Shown here one piece after another: positions 33,964 to 42,102 of a stretch of DNA of 64,000 bases (positions are counted from its first letter, which is position 1; each line of letters starts with the position of its first letter). The DNA comes from UBA6055 sp965214085. GTDB lineage: Bacteria > Chloroflexota > Anaerolineae > Aggregatilineales > Phototrophicaceae. The notes beneath the pieces are model-generated. The model saw only the letters and a program-made list of their open reading frames with translations. It had not been told where the DNA came from and ran no database searches. The stretch lies in the NCBI GenBank assembly GCA_965214085.1, contig OZ243937.1, positions 372,001 to 436,000 on the forward strand, written 5' to 3'. A program made the translations under genes and the position numbers.

Positions 33964-35148
33964 TTGACTGCATTACTCGCTCTGCGTAATCACTTCGGAT
34001 CAATCCGCCTCGTTGGCTTGCAATTCCTCAGCGCAGCCGGGCTGGGTATGGTCTACCCCTACGTCAATCTCTACCTCACCGAGCTTGATTTCTCGGGCAC
34101 GCTCATCGGCACGTTGGCCGCCGTCGGCGCAATTCTCACGCTTGTGCTGACGCCGCTGCTGAATCAGATTGCCGACCGCCTTATGCTCCACCGCCGGCTG
34201 CTGATGCTGTACTTGGGCGGATTTGCCCTGTCCAGCCTGCTCTTTGCCACGACTCGCAATCACCTCCTGGTGATTCTCGCTGTTCTGCTTTTTAAGATCA
34301 CCGTCAGCCCGAGCATGATGCTTGGCGCGCAGTTGACCCTCTCGCAGCTGATTCGCACGGGCAGGACGATATTTGGGCAGTTGCGCTCTTTCTCGGCGCT
34401 GGGTTTCGCAGTTGCCAGCGCGCTGGCGGGTGGGGTCTTCGCGCTCGGCGGCTATTCGCTGACCTTCGCTGTTGGGGCGCTATTCTCCTTGATAAGCATT
34501 CAGCTTGCGTCGATATTCCCCGCCAAGCCTAAAGAAAAAGCCAAGCCCGTGGCCGGACCCAGGCAACCGCGCAACCGCGGCATTTATGTCTTGGCCGCCA
34601 GCCAATTCTTCGTCACCATGTGTACGCACAACGCCTTCGCTTTCCTGTTCATCCATCTGAGCCAGAATTTGGGAGTAAACATTGCCGAGGTTGGCGTTTG
34701 GGCGGCGCTACTGGCTCTGGTCGAATTTCCCTTCTATTTCCTGACAGACGCCTTGCTTCCAAAAGTTCGCCTGCGCATCACCTATATTTTTGGCATCGCC
34801 GGCATCGCGCTGACGACGCTTGGCATCGGCATTGTGCCCAATCTGCCGCTGCTGGCTCTGCTCCTAGTATTCCGGGGTCTTGCCTGGCCCGCCTATCAAT
34901 TGTCGTCCTACCGGCTGATGAATGCCATGAGCCATCCGCGCAACGTCGCCACCAACCAAGCCATCGTTCAAGTGACGATGCCGGGCATCGCCCTCTTGCT
35001 CACTGGATCGCTGTACGGCTGGGTTTATGATCATCTGGGCGCTGGCGTATTTTTCGCCTTGTGCGCGCTGGCGGCCGCGCTCGGCGCCTGCATCGTGATC
35101 GCGGGATTTCGCCTCTTTGAAACGCGCCAACAGCAGGCAAGCGCCTGA
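33964..35148 (+). CDS. MFS transporter (MFS_1-like, sugar:proton symporter type), first of a tandem pair
   Basis: 394 residues with about 12 membrane segments and a central cytoplasmic loop rich in Lys/Pro (about 180-195). It starts at a TTG at 33964; this is supported by alignment with the next gene, whose ATG start gives the matching 'ALRNHFGS' N-terminus. 'LLNQIADRLMLHRRLLMLY' is the loop 2-3 motif. The family includes LacY/NupG-like proton symporters. It is similar along its whole length to the protein at 35324-36508, so the pair arose by tandem duplication. Confidence 0.88.
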   Translation: MTALLALRNHFGSIRLVGLQFLSAAGLGMVYPYVNLYLTELDFSGTLIGTLAAVGAILTLVLTPLLNQIADRLMLHRRLLMLYLGGFALSSLLFATTRNHLLVILAVLLFKITVSPSMMLGAQLTLSQLIRTGRTIFGQLRSFSALGFAVASALAGGVFALGGYSLTFAVGALFSLISIQLASIFPAKPKEKAKPVAGPRQPRNRGIYVLAASQFFVTMCTHNAFAFLFIHLSQNLGVNIAEVGVWAALLALVEFPFYFLTDALLPKVRLRITYIFGIAGIALTTLGIGIVPNLPLLALLLVFRGLAWPAYQLSSYRLMNAMSHPRNVATNQAIVQVTMPGIALLLTGSLYGWVYDHLGAGVFFALCALAAALGACIVIAGFRLFETRQQQASA

Positions 35149-35323
35149 GCTAGCGCCGGATTCATTTCGCGCGGCGCAAATGCGGAATCCGAGTTGGTAA
35201 GCATTTCGCAGCTGGGCGCTTTGTCGCCTTGCCGCCGCCGCAAAGGTACAATATCTGTGGTCGGTAATCTCTAACAGAAGCGGTCAGCCGCGCGCAACAG
35301 CCCACCGAAGGGCAGGCGGATAT

Positions 35324-36508
35324 ATGTCGAGACTCTTCGCCCTGCGCAACCATTTTGGTTCGCTAAGGTTGATGGCACTGCAATTTCTTAGCTTGGCGGG
35401 GATTGGCGTCGCCTGGCCCTACATCAATGTCTATCTCACCGAGCTTGAATTTTCCGGCACGGCCATCGGCACGCTGGGCAGCGCGGGCGCGATGCTGTCG
35501 CTGGCGCTGACGCCGTTGCTCAACCAAATAGCCGACCGCCGCCTGTTGCATCGGCGCTTGCTCATGCTTTACTTTTGCGGCATTGCGCTGGCAAATGTGG
35601 TTTTCGCTTCTTCCCAACTGCATCTGCTGATCATCGCCGCTGTTGTGCTGTTTCGCGTCACTGTGGCTCCAAGCCTGACGCTGACCATGCAGTTGACCAT
35701 GACGCACTTGCTGCGCAGCGGGAAAGCGGTCCTGGGGCAAATTCGTTCCTTCGCTTCCATGGGTTTCGCCATCGGCAGCCTGCTGGCGGGGCAATTGTTC
35801 GTCATTGGCGGTTATGGCTTGCTGTTTTGGGTCGGGGCGGCGTTCGCCCTGCTGAGCATCCAGATGGCGACCGTATTCCCGCCCAAGCCGAAGGTGAAAC
35901 CCAAAGCCGTAGACGAGGACAAGCAACCGCGAAACCGCGGCTTCTACGTGTTGGCCGCCAGCCAGTTTTTCATCTCGATGGGCACCTACAACGCTTACGC
36001 CTTCATCTTCATCTACTTCAACAAGGATCTGGGCATTCCGTCGGCCGATATCGGATTATGGGCGGCGATATTAGGCGTAGTGGAGATCCCCTTCTACTAT
36101 TTGATGGACGCGATCTTGCCCAAGGTGCGTATTCGCGTCGCCTTTATTGTCAGCGTGCTGGGCATCGCCCTGTTTACGCTCGCGCTGGGCGCGGTGGAGA
36201 CCTTGCCCGCTCTCGCCTTGCTGCTTGTTTTCCGTGGCTTGGTTTGGCCCGGCTTTCATCTGTCGTCTTTCCAACTGGTGAACGCCATCAGCCACCCTGG
36301 CAATGCCGCCACCAACCAGGCGCTGCTGCAAGTGACGATGCCCAGCGTATCGCTGCTATTGACCGGGTCGCTCTTTGGCTGGGTCTTTGACAATCTGGGC
36401 CCCAACGTCTTCTTTGTGGTCTGCGCGCTGGCTTGCAGTTTCGGCGTCTGCATCGTGATTGCCGGTTTCCGGCTTTTCGACGCGCGTCCGGCCGTTGCGC
36501 CCGCCTGA
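35324..36508 (+). CDS. MFS transporter (MFS_1-like), second of a tandem pair
   Basis: 394 residues, the same length as its neighbour. Shared landmarks are 'ALRNHFGSLRLMALQFLSLAG', 'ADRRLLHRRLLMLYF', 'NRGFYVLAASQFF' and 'NAATNQALLQVTMPS'. The central loop differs more than the membrane segments. The 175-base spacer between the two genes is enough for a separate promoter. The transported compound is unknown. The following operon is a carbohydrate importer, so a sugar or glycoside is plausible. Confidence 0.9.
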   Translation: MSRLFALRNHFGSLRLMALQFLSLAGIGVAWPYINVYLTELEFSGTAIGTLGSAGAMLSLALTPLLNQIADRRLLHRRLLMLYFCGIALANVVFASSQLHLLIIAAVVLFRVTVAPSLTLTMQLTMTHLLRSGKAVLGQIRSFASMGFAIGSLLAGQLFVIGGYGLLFWVGAAFALLSIQMATVFPPKPKVKPKAVDEDKQPRNRGFYVLAASQFFISMGTYNAYAFIFIYFNKDLGIPSADIGLWAAILGVVEIPFYYLMDAILPKVRIRVAFIVSVLGIALFTLALGAVETLPALALLLVFRGLVWPGFHLSSFQLVNAISHPGNAATNQALLQVTMPSVSLLLTGSLFGWVFDNLGPNVFFVVCALACSFGVCIVIAGFRLFDARPAVAPA

Positions 36509-36530
36509 CATTCGCGCGAGGGGCCGCCTG

Positions 36531-36580
36531 CGTAACCGATTAAATTTTGCGTAACTCCAGGCGCGCGTGATATACTCACG
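36531..36580 (+). promoter_or_regulatory. Promoter with LacI-type operator half, upstream of sugar importer 1
   Basis: Extended -10 TG-A-TATACT (TATACT at 36571-36576), -35 TTGCGT (36547-36552), spacing 18. Just upstream is CGTAACCGATTA, whose core AACCGATT fits the LacI-family AAnCGnTT pattern. The same layout, base for base in length, is found at 40073-40122. Confidence 0.6.
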
Positions 36581-36732
36581 CCCGATTTCAATATGTGTCA
36601 GGGATGTTATGCCGATCTTGTCCGCGGGCGACAACGAGGTTGGGCGATTAGTACCCGGAGGAGGCGTCTAACGATTGAATCTGCGTACTCATTTGAATCC
36701 GCAAGTTTCGTTCAAAGAAAAGAGGCAAGTAA

Positions 36733-38043
36733 ATGTCAAAACTAAAGTTTGTCACACTGGCGCTGGCGGTAGCGATCGCCTTGGGCGCTTTTGGAACAGC
36801 GCTGGCGCAAGACAGCACCGATCTCTCGCTTTGGGTATTCGTCGACCGGCACGGCCTGTACATGCAGAATCAAGCCGAGCGGTGGAATGAAGCGCATCCG
36901 GCTCGCACCATCAATCTGACCTATGAGCAGATCGATTACACGCAGATGCACGATAATCTGCTGGCATCGCTCTTGGTCGGCATTGGCGCGCCCGATCTTG
37001 CTGATGTCGAGATTAGCAAATTCGCCACCTTCACCAAGGGTGAAGAGATGTTCTATCCCTTAAACGATGTGATCGATCCCTACCGCGCGGATATCATCGA
37101 AACGCGTCTGGCGCCATACACGGCGAATGGCAACAACTATGGCATCGACTATCATCTGGGCGCGTTCCTCATGTATTACAACACCGCGCTGCTGGAAGAG
37201 GTCGGCGTCGATGTCAACAGCCTGCAGACCTGGGATGACTATATCGAAGCCGGGCAGCAGGTCACGCGGGATACTGACGGCGACGGCGAGATCGATGTCC
37301 ACATGATGAGCGTCGAAACCACCGGTCCATTTTCCGCGCGCGGCCCCATGCTGATGCTGGGCGGCGGCGCCTACAATGCCGATGGCGAGGTTATTCTCGA
37401 GAGCGAAGCCAATGTCCAGGCGCTGCAATTCTTGCAGGATCTGGTGCACGTCCATGGCATCGCGCGGCCGGCGACGGGCGGCCATCACCATACACCTGAG
37501 CATTTCATTGACCTGGTCGAGGGGCGGATCGCTTCATTCTATATGCCGCAATGGTATATGACGCGTTACCCCGACAATATGGCGAGCGAGCTGGCTGATG
37601 TGGCTGTCATTCGCCCGATGCCGGTTTGGGAAGAAGGCGGATATACCTCCACAATGGGCGGCGGCACGGGCACGGTCATCACCAACCAGATCGACCCGAG
37701 CAAGATTGCGCTGGCGGCGGAATTCCTGGCGTTTTCCAAGCTCACCTACGAAGCCAACGTCACGCTGTGGACGGACCTGGGCTTCGACCCGATGAGGCTG
37801 GATGTCTACGATGATGAGGCACTGCTCATCACGATGGACGACTTTAGCGGCGAGGTGCCCTTCGAGCATATCAAGGAAGCCATCGCCAGCGTCGCGCCGG
37901 AATACACCGGTCCGTTTTATCCGGAAATAACAACCATCATGACAACGACAATGCTCTACGACTTGATTGAGAATCAGTTGTCGCCGGAAGAAGTGCTAGC
38001 CAACGCCGCGGAAGAGCTGCGGGCGATGGGCGCTGAATTCTAG
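36733..38043 (+). CDS. Extracellular solute-binding protein, family 1 (carbohydrate)
   Basis: 436 residues. Signal peptide MSKLKFVTLALAVAIALGAF ends at TALA-QD, with no lipobox. The mature N-terminus 'LSLWVFVDRHGLYMQNQAERWNE' and later 'TWDDYIEAGQQVTRDTDGDGEID' (a Ca-like DxDGDGE loop) are usual for sugar-binding proteins. It is first in an operon with two permeases downstream; a stem-loop right after its stop probably keeps its mRNA in excess. The ligand is unknown. Confidence 0.93.
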   Translation: MSKLKFVTLALAVAIALGAFGTALAQDSTDLSLWVFVDRHGLYMQNQAERWNEAHPARTINLTYEQIDYTQMHDNLLASLLVGIGAPDLADVEISKFATFTKGEEMFYPLNDVIDPYRADIIETRLAPYTANGNNYGIDYHLGAFLMYYNTALLEEVGVDVNSLQTWDDYIEAGQQVTRDTDGDGEIDVHMMSVETTGPFSARGPMLMLGGGAYNADGEVILESEANVQALQFLQDLVHVHGIARPATGGHHHTPEHFIDLVEGRIASFYMPQWYMTRYPDNMASELADVAVIRPMPVWEEGGYTSTMGGGTGTVITNQIDPSKIALAAEFLAFSKLTYEANVTLWTDLGFDPMRLDVYDDEALLITMDDFSGEVPFEHIKEAIASVAPEYTGPFYPEITTIMTTTMLYDLIENQLSPEEVLANAAEELRAMGAEF

Positions 38044-38056
38044 AGACAGGCGCATT

Positions 38057-38084
38057 GGGGCAGGTGGCGGCATGTCGCCTGCCC
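38057..38084 (+). terminator. Stem-loop between binding-protein and permease genes
   Basis: GGGGCAGGTGGCG and CGCCTGCCC form a strong hairpin with an imperfect middle, then ATTCCTGTCG without a real T-run. Its place between a binding protein and its permeases suggests partial termination or 3'-end protection rather than a full stop. Confidence 0.5.
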
Positions 38085-38130
38085 ATTCCTGTCGCTTGAT
38101 CCTGGCAAACCACAGGTCGACGAGGACATT

Positions 38131-39051
38131 TTGCTGGACGTCATCCGCTTGCCGCAGCGATTGATCACTGGCCTCTTGCACCACAAGAAAGTGGTTCCCT
38201 TTGTGTTCCTGGCGCCCTTTCTGACTGTCTTCTTGATCTTCAAAGTTTATCCCGTGATTCTGGCGATCATTATGAGTTTCCAGAATTTCCAGGGCATCAA
38301 GAGCCAGGACTGGGTCGGCCTGACCAATTATGAAAATGTCTTTGAGCTGGTGCGCTTCAGCCAGGCGCTGACGAACACCACGGTCTACACCATCGGCACC
38401 TTGCTAGTGCTCATTCCGCTGCCGCTGGTCCTGGCGGTCCTGCTGGATTCTGGGCGGGTAGTCGCCAGCACAGTCTTCCGAGTGCTGATATTTTTGCCGG
38501 CGCTAACATCGCTGGTGGTGGCCGGCACGGTCTTCCGGCTGATTCTGGCCAAGGACGGCTTTCTCAATCTGTTCCTGGAAGGCACGCTGGGCATGGAACG
38601 TCTGCGCTGGCTGGAAGTATCGGATCTGGCGCTGCCATCGCTGATCCTGATCGCCACCTGGCGCTGGACCGGCATGAACATCCTCTTCTTCAATTCCGGC
38701 CTGGTCAACATCCCGCAGGAATTGTACGAGTCCGCTGCCATTGACGGCGCCAGCCCCTGGCAAATGTTCCTGCGCATAACTCTGCCCATGTTGCGGCCGA
38801 CGACATTTTTTGTGATCGTGCTCAGCATCATTGGCGGCTACCAGGTATTCGTGGAGCCCTTTATCTTGTATGCCGGCGGCGCTGGCCCCGGCGATGGCGG
38901 TTTGACGCTGGCTCTGCTCATCTACCGCACGGCTTTCACGTCCTTCAATTTTGGCACGGCCGCCGCCATGGGCGTCATCCTGGCGCTGATAATCTTTGTC
39001 TTCTCATTGATACAATTCCGCTTCTTCGGCGTCTTTGGAGGGAAAGACTAA
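38131..39051 (+). CDS. ABC carbohydrate transporter permease (MalF-like)
   Basis: 306 residues from a TTG at 38131 with GAGGA 5 bases upstream. Six membrane segments; the coupling loop is 'YESAAIDGASPWQMFLRITL'. The C-terminus ends in 'RFFGVFGGKD', 3 bases before the next gene. It forms the channel with the MalG-like protein that follows. Confidence 0.92.
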   Translation: MLDVIRLPQRLITGLLHHKKVVPFVFLAPFLTVFLIFKVYPVILAIIMSFQNFQGIKSQDWVGLTNYENVFELVRFSQALTNTTVYTIGTLLVLIPLPLVLAVLLDSGRVVASTVFRVLIFLPALTSLVVAGTVFRLILAKDGFLNLFLEGTLGMERLRWLEVSDLALPSLILIATWRWTGMNILFFNSGLVNIPQELYESAAIDGASPWQMFLRITLPMLRPTTFFVIVLSIIGGYQVFVEPFILYAGGAGPGDGGLTLALLIYRTAFTSFNFGTAAAMGVILALIIFVFSLIQFRFFGVFGGKD

Positions 39052-39054
39052 GCG

Positions 39055-39927
39055 ATGACCGCCAAGACCCAATACGTTAACCCGGGCAAGTTAGGAGCCC
39101 GCCGGCAAAGCCGCCTGACCAAGCTGCTCTTGTTTGTCCTCTTCGTCTGCCTGGCGATTGTGTTCATGTTCCCGCTCTATTGGATGGTCATCAGCTCGCT
39201 GCGGCCCGAGGGGCGGATCTTCGTAGACGCCATGGAAATCATCCCCAGGGCCTTGTCCTTGGATACTTATCGCCGGCTCTTCGAGCAGGAGCCCTACGGT
39301 CGCTGGTTCGTGAACTCGATCACCCAGACCGGCGGCTATGCCCTTATGGGGGTGTTTCTGTGTACTACCGGCGGATACGCCCTGGCCAAATTCCGCTTCC
39401 GCTATCGCAATCTGCTCTTCGTCCTGATATTGGTCTCGCAGATGATTCCCTTCCATCTGCTCATCGTTTCGCTCTTTCTGATGATCATTCAGATGGGCAT
39501 GGCGGAAACATATCAAGGCGCGATAATTCCCTTGGCTGCTTCACCGATCGGCATCTTTTTTATGCGCCAATACATGCTGGCTATCGATGACGAAATGCTC
39601 AACGCGGCGCGGGTCGATGGCGCCAGCGAATATCAGATATTCTGGCATGTCGTCCTGCCCAATGCGCGCCCGGCCATCGCCACCCTGCTCATTCTCTTCT
39701 GCCTCGACTACTGGAACAATTTGCTCTGGCCCTTGATCGTGTTCCGCAAGCCGGAAAACTTCCCGCTGGCGGTCGGCATCAAGCGGCTTATCGACCAGTA
39801 CCGACAGCAATACGACCTGACCATGGCGGGATCGACGCTCGCCACTATTCCGGTCATTATCCTGTTCTTCTTCCTGCGGCGGCAGATTATGCAGGGCTTG
39901 GCCACCACCGGCACGGGCATCAAGTAG
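39055..39927 (+). CDS. ABC carbohydrate transporter permease (MalG-like)
   Basis: 290 residues. 'MVISSLRPEGRIF' and the coupling loop 'LNAARVDGASEYQIFWHVVL' identify the MalG type. The final residues 'ATTGTGIK' resemble those of the MalG-like protein at 23.9 kb ('IAINSGIK'). It ends the three-gene importer operon. The 227 bases after it hold a repeat end and the next promoter. Confidence 0.92.
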   Translation: MTAKTQYVNPGKLGARRQSRLTKLLLFVLFVCLAIVFMFPLYWMVISSLRPEGRIFVDAMEIIPRALSLDTYRRLFEQEPYGRWFVNSITQTGGYALMGVFLCTTGGYALAKFRFRYRNLLFVLILVSQMIPFHLLIVSLFLMIIQMGMAETYQGAIIPLAASPIGIFFMRQYMLAIDDEMLNAARVDGASEYQIFWHVVLPNARPAIATLLILFCLDYWNNLLWPLIVFRKPENFPLAVGIKRLIDQYRQQYDLTMAGSTLATIPVIILFFFLRRQIMQGLATTGTGIK

Positions 39928-40024
39928 TATCCGATTCTGTCGCCGCATGTCGCAAACGCAGTGACTGGTTCTCGCAAATCCCGCCCAATGTTTAATCCAG
40001 TGCTGGCGGTCAGTGTCTACGCGA

Positions 40025-40068
40025 CCCTCTGTGCCCTCTGTGGTTAAAATATTTTGATGCGATTGCCG
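40025..40068. repeat. Repeat end remnant next to a promoter
   Basis: CCTCTGTGCCCTCTGTGGTT followed by TTGATGCGATTGCC joins the end sequences of the two repeat families seen at 15.8-16.4 kb. It stops 5 bases short of the CGTAACCGATT operator at 40073. Confidence 0.55.
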
Positions 40069-40072
40069 CTGA

Positions 40073-40122
40073 CGTAACCGATTCAATCTTAGACATCCGT
40101 TAATGCCCGTGCTATACTCTCG
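40073..40122 (+). promoter_or_regulatory. Promoter with LacI-type operator half, upstream of sugar importer 2
   Basis: Extended -10 TG-C-TATACT (TATACT at 40113-40118), -35 TTAGAC (40089-40094), spacing 18. CGTAACCGATTC lies at the same distance as in 36531-36580. The predicted transcript starts about 30 bases before the next gene's ATG. Confidence 0.6.
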
Positions 40123-40154
40123 TCGTCTGCTTCTGAGTGTAGATCCTCTGGCTT

Positions 40155-41081
40155 ATGGTATCCAAGTCACAGCGTGGCAAATTCTGGCTGCGCATCCGCC
40201 GCAATTGGCAGTTGTACGTCCTGCTGATTTTGCCGATCGCCTGGCTTATCATCTTCCGCTATGCCCCCATGTATGGCGCGCAGATCGCCTTTCGGCAGTA
40301 TTCGCCGGCTTTCGGCATCGAGGGCAGCCCCTGGGTCGGCTTGGCCAACTTCGTGCGTTTCTTTAATTCACCCAAGTTTGAACCGGTCATCATCAATACG
40401 GTCGTCCTCAGCTTTTATTCCTTGATCGTCTTTCCTATCCCGATCATCCTGGCGCTGAGCTTGAACCAGGTCAAGAATCGTTTCTTCCGCAACAGCGTGC
40501 AGATGATCACCTACGCGCCGCATTTCATCTCGACCGTGGTTATCGTGAGCATGCTCTTCCAGTTTATGCATCCTCGGGTGGGTTTCACCGCCTCGCTGGC
40601 CAATTTGCTGGGCCAATCCCCGCCAAACTGGATGGGGGATCCGGGCATGTTTCGCCATATATTCGTCTGGTCCAACGTCTGGCAGGAGACGGGTTTCAGC
40701 GCCATCATTTATTTGGCCGTCCTCTCCACCATTGACCCGGCACTGCACGAAGCGGCTGTGGTCGATGGCGCCAATCGCCTGCAGCGCATTCGCTATATTG
40801 ACATCCCGGGCCTCTTGCCGACCGCCATGGTGCTGCTGGTTTTGTCCACCGGGCGTGTGCTGGAAATCGCCTTCGAGAAAGTTTATTTGATGCAGAGCGC
40901 GCTGAACTTGGGCGTGGCCGAGGTCATCAATACCTACGTCTACAAGGTCGGCTTGCTGTCGCCGATTCTGGATTTCTCCTATGCAACAGCCATCGGCCTG
41001 TTAAAAGGCATCGTGGGGCTGTTGCTCATGGTTGCGGTTAATAACGCCGCGCGGCGCTTGACCGATAACGGCGCCTGGTAA
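40155..41081 (+). CDS. ABC polysaccharide/glycoside transporter permease (LplB-like)
   Basis: 308 residues. 'QLYVLLILPIAWLIIFRYAPMYGAQIAFRQY' and the coupling loop 'EAAVVDGANRLQRIRYIDIP' match the LplB branch of sugar permeases. The ATG at 40155 lacks a clear Shine-Dalgarno and lies about 30 bases from the predicted transcription start. It is first in a permease - permease - binding protein operon resembling lplBCA; as in the other sugar systems here, no ATPase gene accompanies it. Confidence 0.92.
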   Translation: MVSKSQRGKFWLRIRRNWQLYVLLILPIAWLIIFRYAPMYGAQIAFRQYSPAFGIEGSPWVGLANFVRFFNSPKFEPVIINTVVLSFYSLIVFPIPIILALSLNQVKNRFFRNSVQMITYAPHFISTVVIVSMLFQFMHPRVGFTASLANLLGQSPPNWMGDPGMFRHIFVWSNVWQETGFSAIIYLAVLSTIDPALHEAAVVDGANRLQRIRYIDIPGLLPTAMVLLVLSTGRVLEIAFEKVYLMQSALNLGVAEVINTYVYKVGLLSPILDFSYATAIGLLKGIVGLLLMVAVNNAARRLTDNGAW

Positions 41082-41092
41082 GGGATTTGCTA

Positions 41093-42013
41093 ATGGCTTC
41101 CATGACGAGCTATGAGAGCAATATCAACAAGGTCAATGAATCGGCTTTTGACCGCATCTTTATGATGGGCAACACAGCCATTCTGTTGATCTTCACCCTC
41201 ATCATCCTGCTGCCGCTGATTTTTATTGTCGCCGCCTCCTTCAGCTCCGCCGAAGCGGTCATCGCCGGCAAGGTCACCCTGTGGCCCGTCGATTTCAGCT
41301 TGCTAGGCTACGAGACCATCTTTGAGCACAAGAAAGTCTGGAACGGCTTCGCCAATTCGCTCTTCTATACCTTTTTCGGCACCATCTTTAATGTGTTCAT
41401 GACCATCATCGCCGCTTATCCCCTGTCGCGGCAGGACTTGATCGGGCGGCGCGTCATCACCTTCGCCTTTATTTTCACCATGCTCTTCAGCGGCGGCTTG
41501 ATTCCCACCTATATGGTCGTGCGCGATCTGGGTTTGCTGAATACGCGCTGGGCGATGATCCTGCCGACGGGCATCGGTCCATTCAACCTGCTGATCACCA
41601 TTACCTTTTTCCGCTCCACGATTCCGCCCGAGTTGATCGAAGCGGCGCGCATCGACGGCGCCAGCGACTTCCGCACCTTCCGCAGCATCGTTCTGCCGCT
41701 GGCTCGCCCGATTATCGCTGTGCTGGTGCTTTTCTATGCTGTCAACACGCACTGGAATACCTACTTCCTGGCGCTGATCTATTTGAAGTCTCAGGAGCTT
41801 TTCCCGCTGCAAATCGTCCTGCGGGAAATCTTGATCGAGAACTCAATAGACGCCTCGATGCTAATCGATATTGAAGACCTGGTCGCGCGCGAGGGCTTGC
41901 GCGAGTTGTTGAAGTATTCACTGATTGTGGTGGCAAGTGTGCCGGTCATGATCATTTACCCCTTTGTGCAGAAGCACTTTGTCAAGGGCATGATGATCGG
42001 CTCGGTAAAGTAG
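41093..42013 (+). CDS. ABC polysaccharide/glycoside transporter permease (LplC/YtcP-like)
   Basis: 306 residues from the ATG at 41093, with AAGGG 8 bases upstream overlapping the previous stop region. 'FSSAEAVIAGKVTLWP', the coupling loop 'EAARIDGASDFRTFRSIVLP' and 'YPFVQKHFVKGMMIGSVK' at the end are typical of the LplC branch. It pairs with the LplB-like protein. Confidence 0.92.
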   Translation: MASMTSYESNINKVNESAFDRIFMMGNTAILLIFTLIILLPLIFIVAASFSSAEAVIAGKVTLWPVDFSLLGYETIFEHKKVWNGFANSLFYTFFGTIFNVFMTIIAAYPLSRQDLIGRRVITFAFIFTMLFSGGLIPTYMVVRDLGLLNTRWAMILPTGIGPFNLLITITFFRSTIPPELIEAARIDGASDFRTFRSIVLPLARPIIAVLVLFYAVNTHWNTYFLALIYLKSQELFPLQIVLREILIENSIDASMLIDIEDLVAREGLRELLKYSLIVVASVPVMIIYPFVQKHFVKGMMIGSVK

Positions 42014-42102
42014 ACATAGCTAGCGATACCGAAAGGAGTGCGGCTATCGAGTGATTCCGTCCGCTATTCACCCTTAGCAGGTTAGACCAGAGAGGAAATG
42101 AC

